From NCBI GenBank assembly GCA_965204925.1, contig OZ242021.1, forward strand, positions 1,116,001 to 1,180,000: 64,000 nt of DNA, written 5' to 3'. The DNA is from G963663315 sp965204925 (GTDB lineage Bacteria; Pseudomonadota; Gammaproteobacteria; Arenicellales; Poriferihabitantaceae). Position numbers and translations under genes: made by a program. Below, in pieces: positions 57,400 to 64,000 of the stretch (positions are counted from its first letter, which is position 1; each line of letters starts with the position of its first letter). The notes beneath the pieces were generated by a model. The model saw only the letters and a list, made by a program, of their open reading frames with translations. It was not told where the DNA came from and made no database searches.

Positions 57400-57434
57400 T
57401 TCCCCGGCAGGACTGTTCCTTGCCTGCCGGGGAA
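57400..57434 (+). terminator. 12-bp intercistronic hairpin
   Basis: TTCCCCGGCAGG (57400-57411) pairs perfectly with CCTGCCGGGGAA (57423-57434) around an 11-base loop. No U-run follows, so it is not a classic terminator. Such structures behind a binding-protein gene can block 3' exonucleases or attenuate transcription, leaving more binding protein than ATPase. Confidence 0.6.
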
Positions 57435-57482
57435 TCCTGGTCATTGTGTCCTGAAATTGCCAACGCTTGTCGGTATCACTCA

Positions 57483-58994
57483 ATGATTGAACTTGAACAC
57501 ACCACAAAAAATTTTCCTGGTGTCCGCTCACTGGACGATGTCAGCTTCGAGGCGCTGGCGGGTGAAGTGCACGCCCTTGCAGGTGAGAATGGCGCCGGCA
57601 AATCAACGCTGATCAAGATTATTTCCGGCGCATATCAACCAGATTCAGGCACATTACGCTACGATGGGGTTGAGCGTAGATGGACAGCGCCGAAGGATGC
57701 CAAAGATGCCGGCATCCATGTGATCCATCAGGAGCTCAATCTGTTTCCGAATCTTTCCGTTGCGGAGAATATTTTTACCGGTTGCTTGCCCACGGGGAGG
57801 TTTGGTATCGTGGATCATTCTGCCATGCGGGTCATGGCTGAAGAAACACTCGCCCTTCTGGGTCATGCGCTTGACCCGGATATGCTCGTGGAGAATCTGG
57901 GTGTGGCAGATCAGCAGATGGTCGAGATCGCCAGGGCGCTGGTTGGAGAAGTCAAACTCCTGTTGCTGGACGAGCCGACAGCGGTCATTTCCGGGCGCGA
58001 GGCCGAAATTTTGTTCCAGCGTATCGCTCTGTTACGGGACAACGGAGTATGCGTCGTTTATATCTCCCATCGCCTGGAAGAGCTTTTCACCATTTCAGAC
58101 CGCATCACGGTGCTCAAGGACGGTAGATATGTCGGTACCCATGACACGGACACACTGGAGCGCGCGGCGCTTGTCGAGATGATGGTCGGGCGAGAGCTGA
58201 CCGATATATACCCCACTGGCAGCCTGCCCCGCAACGCAGCCGATCCCGTTCTTTCCGTGCGTGATCTGAATATGCCTCCGTACGTATTTGATGTCAGTTT
58301 CGACCTTCACGCAGGGGAAATATTGGGCTTGGCGGGTCTGGTTGGCTCCAGGCGCTCGGAAGTGGCGCATGCGATCTTCGGGTCGATGCCGAAGAGCTTC
58401 GGCACGATCACGCTGGATGGGGAGACGTTCAACACGCCGACACCCCTCAGGGCAATTGAAAAGGGGTTGGGATTTCTGACCGAGGACAGGAAGGGACAGG
58501 GACTGTTCATGCTGCTTGATTGCACAGCCAATATTACAGCGCCGACTCTTGCCGAATTTTCCCGCGGCTTTTTCCTCAGTCGGGCGGACGAAATTCGGGC
58601 GGCGCAACATGAAATTTCACGTTTCGATATTGCTGTACAGGGCCCGTTGGCAGATGTGCGCCATCTCTCTGGCGGCAATCAGCAGAAGGTTCTGTTTGCC
58701 CGCTGGTCACGAGCGTGTCATCGGGTTCTCATTCTGGATGAACCGACGCGAGGCGTGGATGTAGGCGCCAAAGTGGAAATCTACAAAATTATCCGCTCCC
58801 TTGCCGAGGCCGGAACCGGTATTCTGCTGGTCTCGTCGGAGTTGTCTGAAATTGTCGGGCTCTGTAGCCGGGTTCTGACCATGCGTGAAGGCAGAATCAC
58901 CGGTGAAGCGAGAGACGGGGAGATCAACGAAAGCGAAATCATGCGTCTGGCGACGTTACCCATGCGACAAACGACGGCCGGTGGAGGTCACTGA
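57483..58994 (+). CDS. sugar ABC transporter double ATPase (RbsA/MglA-like)
   Basis: A 503-residue protein with two fused ATPase domains. The first has Walker A AGENGAGKSTLIK near residue 34 and Walker B LLLLDEPTA. The second has a degenerate Walker A (GLAGLVGSRRSEV), signature LSGGNQQKVLFARW and Walker B ILDEPTRGVD. This asymmetry is normal for ribose-type importers. The ATG at 57483 is taken; the frame is open further upstream through the hairpin region. Confidence 0.92.
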   Translation: MIELEHTTKNFPGVRSLDDVSFEALAGEVHALAGENGAGKSTLIKIISGAYQPDSGTLRYDGVERRWTAPKDAKDAGIHVIHQELNLFPNLSVAENIFTGCLPTGRFGIVDHSAMRVMAEETLALLGHALDPDMLVENLGVADQQMVEIARALVGEVKLLLLDEPTAVISGREAEILFQRIALLRDNGVCVVYISHRLEELFTISDRITVLKDGRYVGTHDTDTLERAALVEMMVGRELTDIYPTGSLPRNAADPVLSVRDLNMPPYVFDVSFDLHAGEILGLAGLVGSRRSEVAHAIFGSMPKSFGTITLDGETFNTPTPLRAIEKGLGFLTEDRKGQGLFMLLDCTANITAPTLAEFSRGFFLSRADEIRAAQHEISRFDIAVQGPLADVRHLSGGNQQKVLFARWSRACHRVLILDEPTRGVDVGAKVEIYKIIRSLAEAGTGILLVSSELSEIVGLCSRVLTMREGRITGEARDGEINESEIMRLATLPMRQTTAGGGH

Positions 58995-59959
58995 TGGGGT
59001 TAGCCAACTTGAGAAAACCCCGGGTCGGGTTACTTCGTATCGATCCCCCGATATTGATCGTGATGGCTTTTTTGCTGGCCGTGGTACTAACCGGTTTCTT
59101 CGTGAATGAACGTTTCGGCACTTTCCATAATTTCATGAATGTGCTGGAGCAATCGTCCGCTCTGGGATTTGTGAGCCTGGGTCAGACGGTGGTGGTGCTG
59201 ACCGGTGGCATCGATCTTTCGGTCGGTGCGGTTGTTACTGCCTCAAGCGTTCTTCTTGCCGGTATGGTCGACAGCAATCATGAATTGATGTGGCCAATGC
59301 TGGTATGTGTTTTGCTGGCCGGGGCTATATTCGGCGCCATGAACGGCATCATTATCCTGCATACCGGTGTTCACCCGCTGGTCGTCACTCTGGGTACGGC
59401 AACGCTGTTGAATGGACTGGCCTTACTCTACACGCTCCAGCCGACCGGTTCGGCTCCCTTCTGGTTTGAGGAGTTTGCCTATGGGCGCAATTTCGGGCTG
59501 CCCACAGCAGGATTGGTCATGCTTGCGGCATTCGTCATCATCGGCATCTTCCTGAAGTATGCGCCTCTTGGCCGTGCCATATATTCGGTGGGAGGCAACC
59601 CCGAGGCTGCCCGGCTCAGTGGTATTCGTTCAGGGCGGGTGACGATTGCCGCATATGCTATTTCAGGATTCTTTGCTGCTGTTGCCGGCGCCTGGTTTGT
59701 GAGCAGAACCGGTGTCGGCGACCCGCGAATCGGTGAGCATCTGACGCTTGCCTCGATCGCTCCCGTCATTATTGGAGGCGCTTTACTGACCGGCGGACGC
59801 GGTGGCGTCGGCGGAACACTGCTCGGGGTACTGCTACTCTCGTTCCTGAACAATCTGCTCAACTATATAAATGTTTCCACATTCATCCAATGGGTGATTC
59901 AGGGCCTGATCATTATTGCGGCGGTATCCATTTATGTAAATCGGGGTGGCCAACGATGA
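58994..59959 (+). CDS. sugar ABC transporter permease 1 (RbsC-like)
   Basis: Inner-membrane permease of 321 residues with about eight to ten helices. Typical stretches are GQTVVVLTGGIDLSVGAVV, HPLVVTLGTATLLNGLALLY and GGNPEAARLSGIRSGRV. Its start shares one base with the ATPase stop. It overlaps permease 2 by four bases. Confidence 0.9.
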   Translation: MGLANLRKPRVGLLRIDPPILIVMAFLLAVVLTGFFVNERFGTFHNFMNVLEQSSALGFVSLGQTVVVLTGGIDLSVGAVVTASSVLLAGMVDSNHELMWPMLVCVLLAGAIFGAMNGIIILHTGVHPLVVTLGTATLLNGLALLYTLQPTGSAPFWFEEFAYGRNFGLPTAGLVMLAAFVIIGIFLKYAPLGRAIYSVGGNPEAARLSGIRSGRVTIAAYAISGFFAAVAGAWFVSRTGVGDPRIGEHLTLASIAPVIIGGALLTGGRGGVGGTLLGVLLLSFLNNLLNYINVSTFIQWVIQGLIIIAAVSIYVNRGGQR

Positions 59960-60918
59960 AGATTCGGCTATCGAATTTCGGTCTGGGAGATCGGTTGCCG
60001 CGATTCGTATTGCCTTTTTCGTTGCTTTCTCTCGTTGCCGTTGCCACGGCCTTGCAGCCGACCTTTCTTTCGGTCAGCAACCTGCAGGATGTTCTTACAC
60101 AAACTGCTCCATTGGGCATGGTCGTGCTCGGCCAAACCTTTGTTATCCTCGTGCGCGGGCTTGATCTTTCCGTAGCCTCTCTGATGGCAACCGTTGCCGT
60201 CATAGCCACTGCTTTCAATACGTCCTCGAATGCCATGATCCCGGTCATTTTTGTTGTGGGTATCGCATTCTCGGCATTCGTGGGGCTGATCAATGGTTTG
60301 CTGGTCACAAAGCGCCATGTATCCCCTTTCCTGGCTACCCTTGCCATGATGATTGTCCTGCAGGGCGTGCGCTTTTACTACACGCAAGGCGCGCCTGCAG
60401 GAACGTTACCGTCCGGGTTTCGTTTCCTTGGGACCGGTCAGATTCTGGGTCTCCCCGTCAATATGATCGTTTTCACCCTGTTGGCTGTCGGGCTGGCGAT
60501 TTTGCTGCATATGAGTCCACTGGGGCGCAAAATCTACATAACAGGAGGCAATCCGGTCTCTGCTGAACTGGTCGGCATCCGGTCTGGTCCTGTCACAATA
60601 TTCTGCTACGTGCTCTGTTCGGTCATGGCGGGAACAGGAGGGCTTTTTCTGGTCGGCTTCGTCGGCACTGTCGATAATTGGGTAGGCAGGGGTTACGAAC
60701 TGGATTCGATTGTCGCTGCGGTAATCGGCGGCGTTGCCCTGTCCGGCGGCTCGGGGACGATTGCCGGCGCCGTGACCGGGGCGCTGATTCTCATCGTACT
60801 GTTCAATATCGTCATCATACTGGGTTTGCCCGTTCAGGCACAGCTGGTGATCAAGGGCGTGATCATCATTATTGCAGCCACCCTGTTTGTACGCGGCAGG
60901 GCAGCGAGAGGCGGATAG
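59956..60918 (+). CDS. sugar ABC transporter permease 2 (RbsC-like)
   Basis: Second permease of 320 residues, related to permease 1, with GQTFVILVRGLDLSVASLMA, GGNPVSAELVGIRSGPVT and GGSGTIAGAVTGALIL. Having two different permeases indicates a heterodimeric channel. The ATG lies in an ATGA overlap with the previous gene. Confidence 0.9.
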   Translation: MKIRLSNFGLGDRLPRFVLPFSLLSLVAVATALQPTFLSVSNLQDVLTQTAPLGMVVLGQTFVILVRGLDLSVASLMATVAVIATAFNTSSNAMIPVIFVVGIAFSAFVGLINGLLVTKRHVSPFLATLAMMIVLQGVRFYYTQGAPAGTLPSGFRFLGTGQILGLPVNMIVFTLLAVGLAILLHMSPLGRKIYITGGNPVSAELVGIRSGPVTIFCYVLCSVMAGTGGLFLVGFVGTVDNWVGRGYELDSIVAAVIGGVALSGGSGTIAGAVTGALILIVLFNIVIILGLPVQAQLVIKGVIIIIAATLFVRGRAARGG

Positions 60919-60957
60919 GGGTAATTTTTCATAATTTTCAGGTGAGGAAAGAGAATA

Positions 60958-62274
60958 ATGGCGAAGATACTGAAGTCAGGGGGCATTGCGGAAAATAACG
61001 CGCGAGAGCAAAAGCAGGTACGCGATATCGTTGCAAAGATTATTGACGACATTGAAGCCCGGGGTGAAACGGCTGTTCGGGAGGTTAGCAAGAAATTCGA
61101 TAACTGGGATCCTGTGCAGTTCCGGTTGACGGACGAGCAGATCGAAGCCTGCCTGAATGAACTGACGCCCCGGCAGATTGCCGATATTTCATTTGCCCAG
61201 GAACAGGTGCGCCGATTTGCCGCCGCGCAAAAAAGCGCTTTGAGGGATATTGAGATCGAAACTCTCCCCGGTGTTACGCTGGGCCACCGAAACATCCCGG
61301 TGGAAAGTGTCGCCTGTTATGTTCCCGGCGGCAAATTTCCACTGGTGGCATCCGCGCACATGGGAGTCGTAACGGCCAGGGTTGCAGGCGTAGAGCGTGT
61401 GATTTCCTTTTCACCTCCCTTTCAGGGCCGCCCCAATGCAGCGGTGGTCACGGCGATGCATCTTGGCGGCGCTGACGAAATATACTGCCTCGGCGGAGTA
61501 CAGGCGATTGCGACAGCCGCGATCGGTACCGGGTTCTGCAAGCCGGTAGCCATGGTCATCGGTCCGGGCAATGCTTATGTTGCGGAAGCCAAGAGACAAC
61601 TGTTCGGCCGTGTCGGTATCGACTTGATAGCGGGGCCGACGGAAACCCTGTTGATCGCCGATGAGTCCTGTGATGCCGAAATGGCTGCCACGGACTTGCT
61701 GGGGCAGGCCGAGCATGGATTCGATTCGCCCGCAGCGCTCGTTACTACGAGTCAGGAGCTGGCAGACGCCGTTCCGCAAGAGATCAGGCGGCAATTGAAG
61801 ACGCTTCCGACTGCCGCGACCGCAAGCCGGTCATGGCAAGACTACGGGCAGATCATCCTGTGCAAGGACGATGCGGAAATGGTGGAAGTGGGTGATGAAC
61901 TGGCTTTCGAGCATGTTCAGATTCTGACGAAAAACCCGGACTACTTCCTTGAGAATCTATCCAATTACGGAGCCCTTTTTCTGGGTCACGAGACCAATGT
62001 CGCTTATGGTGACAAGGTCATCGGCACCAACCACACATTGCCTACGGGGCGTGCAGCGCGTTATACCGGCGGTCTCTGGGCTGGAAAATTCATAAAAACC
62101 TGCACGTATCAGAAAGTAACCCCGAAGGCATCCGTACAGATCGGTGAGTACTGTTCACGACTGTGCGCGCTTGAAGGCTTCTGGGGGCATAAAGCGCAAG
62201 CTGACCTGCGCGTCAAGCGTTGGGGACGCGGCGGTAAAAGCGCGGCTAACCCGGGATATTCGGGATTTTTATGA
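60958..62274 (+). CDS. histidinol dehydrogenase-family oxidoreductase
   Basis: A 438-residue NAD-dependent zinc enzyme of the HisD superfamily. Present are the region AMVIGPGNAYVAEAKRQLFG, the zinc ligands in LGQAEHGFDSPAAL, and the catalytic Glu-His in LAFEHVQ. No other histidine gene is nearby. Paralogues such as the sulfopropanediol dehydrogenase HpsN oxidise other primary alcohols to acids in two steps. It follows the sugar importer and is probably its catabolic dehydrogenase. It has a good AGGAAAGAG before the ATG. Confidence 0.85.
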   Translation: MAKILKSGGIAENNAREQKQVRDIVAKIIDDIEARGETAVREVSKKFDNWDPVQFRLTDEQIEACLNELTPRQIADISFAQEQVRRFAAAQKSALRDIEIETLPGVTLGHRNIPVESVACYVPGGKFPLVASAHMGVVTARVAGVERVISFSPPFQGRPNAAVVTAMHLGGADEIYCLGGVQAIATAAIGTGFCKPVAMVIGPGNAYVAEAKRQLFGRVGIDLIAGPTETLLIADESCDAEMAATDLLGQAEHGFDSPAALVTTSQELADAVPQEIRRQLKTLPTAATASRSWQDYGQIILCKDDAEMVEVGDELAFEHVQILTKNPDYFLENLSNYGALFLGHETNVAYGDKVIGTNHTLPTGRAARYTGGLWAGKFIKTCTYQKVTPKASVQIGEYCSRLCALEGFWGHKAQADLRVKRWGRGGKSAANPGYSGFL

Positions 62275-63651
62275 CAACAGCGCGGCGGCGGCTTGCGGAT
62301 TGGATGGGAAGTAGTGGTGCAGCCAGGTCAATGTCAGTTTGCCTGATTGATAGAAGGCTTCGCCCTGCCCTCCATACTGCTTCTGTCCGAAACCATCGGC
62401 GGCGAGGCGCGGGTCAAGTAATTCGATGACGCAGTGGTGGAACGAATGTCCCCGTAACTCGCCGTGGCCATAGTCTGTTTTCTGCAATCCGATGCCCTGC
62501 AATCCTGCGGTCAGGGTACAGGCGGCGTCAAACAAACCGAACCCCGACCCGGTTTCCCCACTGCGGCCCGTGATGACGCGGCATGCGGCCATCATGCCGC
62601 CGCACTCCGCAAGTATCGGTTTGCCGTTATCGTGATGTCGGCGCAGATGGCTTCTTGTGCGCTGCGCCGCGGACAGCTTTTGCAGATGCAGTTCAGGGTA
62701 TCCTCCGGGCAGCCAGACCGCGTCACAGCGCGGCAACGGTTCATTATTCAACGGCGAAAAGCACACGATACGGGCGCCGAGGGATTCCAGCAGACGGATG
62801 TTCTCCGGATAGATAAAGCTGAAACCGGCATCGCGGGCCACCGCAATGGTTCTGCCTGCAAGCAGTCGGGGAAGTTGCGGCGGACGGTCTGCCCTGAACC
62901 GCACCTGCCGCAACGGAACGTCAATGCCGAATTCATCCAGCGCCCGGGCAGCCTGATCCAGTTGCCGATCCAGCCCGGCAATATCGGCGGCCTGCACCAA
63001 TCCGAGATGCCTGAGCGGCAGCGCCATCCTCTCGTCCCGCCGGATACTGCCCGCATAGTCCTCACCGACCGACTCCCGCAACAGACGGTGATGGTTGTCA
63101 CTGCCGACGCAGTTACCGATCACCGCTGTGCTCTCCGCTTCATTCGGGGTCGCCCGCGTCGGCTCTTGCGGTACACAGTCGGGCGCTGACGGCGGCGCGT
63201 AATTCCTGAGTCCTTCGACGATGGCCGCGGCCGTCTGGGCATATTTGGCGGCATTCATCACCAGTGTGACCGGCAACCCGAAACGGCGGGCCAACTGCAT
63301 GTTGGCGGGCAGGTTGTCATGCAGTCCCATCAGGCTCTCCACCAGCACAATATCGCTTGCCGAAGCCGCCTTGGCCAGCAGATTGCGGCAATGCGATTCT
63401 CCCATGATCCACCAATCAAGATTATAAACGTTCTGCCGGGAAGCCAGTTCAAGTATGGTGGGGTCGAGATAGTCCGGGCCGATCTTGATCACCCGCACCG
63501 ACTGGCCCCGATTGACGAAACGGCGCGCCAGGGCCGCAGTCAACACGGTCTTGCCCTGCCCGGAAGCGGGCGCCGCAATCATGGTGGCGAGACAACTCGG
63601 CTCCGGGTCGCTTTCAGTCGCATCCAGAGCGGATGTGCAGGGGGGGTTCAA
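62269..63651 (-). CDS. cobB: cobyrinate a,c-diamide synthase
   Basis: ATP-dependent amidotransferase of cobalamin synthesis that amidates two carboxyls of cobyrinic acid or hydrogenobyrinic acid. The N-terminal P-loop domain has PASGQGKTVLTAALARRF; the C-terminal glutaminase has LPGGYPELHL and the nucleophile Cys in AECGGMMA. A poorly conserved insertion lies between residues about 155 and 180. The start is uncertain: TTG at 63651 or ATG at 63582. It overlaps the convergent HisD-like gene by six bases. No other cob gene is in the window. Confidence 0.88.
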   Translation of the reverse strand: MNPPCTSALDATESDPEPSCLATMIAAPASGQGKTVLTAALARRFVNRGQSVRVIKIGPDYLDPTILELASRQNVYNLDWWIMGESHCRNLLAKAASASDIVLVESLMGLHDNLPANMQLARRFGLPVTLVMNAAKYAQTAAAIVEGLRNYAPPSAPDCVPQEPTRATPNEAESTAVIGNCVGSDNHHRLLRESVGEDYAGSIRRDERMALPLRHLGLVQAADIAGLDRQLDQAARALDEFGIDVPLRQVRFRADRPPQLPRLLAGRTIAVARDAGFSFIYPENIRLLESLGARIVCFSPLNNEPLPRCDAVWLPGGYPELHLQKLSAAQRTRSHLRRHHDNGKPILAECGGMMAACRVITGRSGETGSGFGLFDAACTLTAGLQGIGLQKTDYGHGELRGHSFHHCVIELLDPRLAADGFGQKQYGGQGEAFYQSGKLTLTWLHHYFPSNPQAAAALLS

Positions 63652-63882
63652 TGTCTGTTTCGGTATAAATTCACGATTGTTCGGATTATTATGGCATTGT
63701 TACAAGCAAGTATGGATAATCTGTGCAACAGTCTCATATGCTATGGACCCGCAAAATACTTGACTGGCTGGTCATCAGGAATGCAGGATGCCTCATCTGA
63801 CGCAGGAGGGAGGCTCATGCGGTGGGCGACATTCGTAATGGGTATTTTTGCTGGAGTATAGCGGAAGTGGCGCTATCCGGTA
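63652..63882. other. gap before the right-end restriction gene
   Basis: An unremarkable stretch of 231 bases. A 57-codon frame at 63690-63861 (start MALLQASMDNLCN) lacks any recognised similarity and is probably chance. No ribosome-binding site or promoter stands out for the next gene. Confidence 0.3.
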
Positions 63883-64000
63883 ATGGCGGTCAATAGAGAC
63901 AAACCGGACCGGTGGAAACGGGATATTACGCAGTCGGTGGACATGTACAATGACTGGTTCGTGCGATTTGCGCCAAAGGCATATCGGACAATCTGGTCAA
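63883..64000 (+). CDS. probable XamI-family restriction endonuclease, N-terminal fragment
   Basis: Thirty-nine codons run from an ATG to the window edge. The start reads MAVNRDKPDRWKRDITQSVD followed by MYNDWFVRFAPKAYRTIW, which is the characteristic N-terminal block of XamI-type restriction enzymes as I remember it. The rest of the gene, and any partner methyltransferase, lie outside the window. Confidence 0.5.
   Translation, partial: MAVNRDKPDRWKRDITQSVDMYNDWFVRFAPKAYRTIWS

Noticed and set aside
60958..62274. Annotation as biosynthetic histidinol dehydrogenase hisD
   Set aside because: It lies in a sugar-importer operon without other histidine genes, so a catabolic paralogue is more likely.

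Overview
The window looks like one contig of a marine, probably host-associated gammaproteobacterium. Standard chromosomal blocks support this: gmk-rpoZ-spoT (1-3339) and yajC-secD-secF-nrdR-ribD-ribE-ribBA-ribH-nusB-pgpA on the minus strand (34187-42486), with sufS-sufE and glutathione reductase. Uptake and catabolism genes fill the space between, and one stretch is clearly decaying, which fits a genome in reduction. No species can be named from sequence alone. I found no tRNA, rRNA, CRISPR array or complete insertion sequence.

Layout. 1-5307: gmk, rpoZ, spoT, a low-molecular-weight phosphatase, a YkuD L,D-transpeptidase and nagZ, all on the plus strand. 5370-14299 (minus): a compact eight-gene operon, potD-potA-potB-potC, then a P1/DmpA-type peptidase, a class III aminotransferase and the small and large subunits of an N,N-dimethylformamidase-like enzyme, with a divergent RpiR-type regulator at 14483. 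15446-17187: sufS-sufE. 17408-23361: an SDR dehydrogenase and a graveyard of broken genes (racemase, sulfatase fused to a permease remnant, Ldh2-type dehydrogenase, LysR regulator) around one intact permease and one intact ureohydrolase.

23761-28790: a single-polypeptide (Type ISP-like) restriction-modification gene with nuclease, helicase, adenine methyltransferase and target-recognition parts. It is interrupted by one in-frame amber codon and by a 22-C homopolymer whose length puts the recognition domain out of frame. This is the best candidate for a phase-variable system. A 214-bp element bounded by 25-bp perfect inverted repeats follows. 29073-31718: divergent glutathione-dependent formaldehyde dehydrogenase and glutathione reductase. 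31768-34159: DMSP lyase dddP and acryloyl-CoA reductase acuI, placed directly behind pgpA and so possibly part of the riboflavin operon.

42817-52939: a glycerol regulon (glpV-R-S-T-P-Q-U-D on the minus strand, glpK divergent) that imports glycerol by an ABC transporter and converts it to dihydroxyacetone phosphate. 53048-62274: a LacI regulator divergent from an operon with a ThDP enzyme, a ribose-type ABC transporter (binding protein, double ATPase, two permeases) and a histidinol-dehydrogenase-like oxidoreductase; the substrate is unknown. 62269-63651: cobyrinate a,c-diamide synthase. The last 118 bases begin a probable XamI-type restriction endonuclease.

Together these genes suggest an organism living on small organic compounds made by marine algae or animals: DMSP, glycerol, amides or polyamines, and a sugar or polyol.
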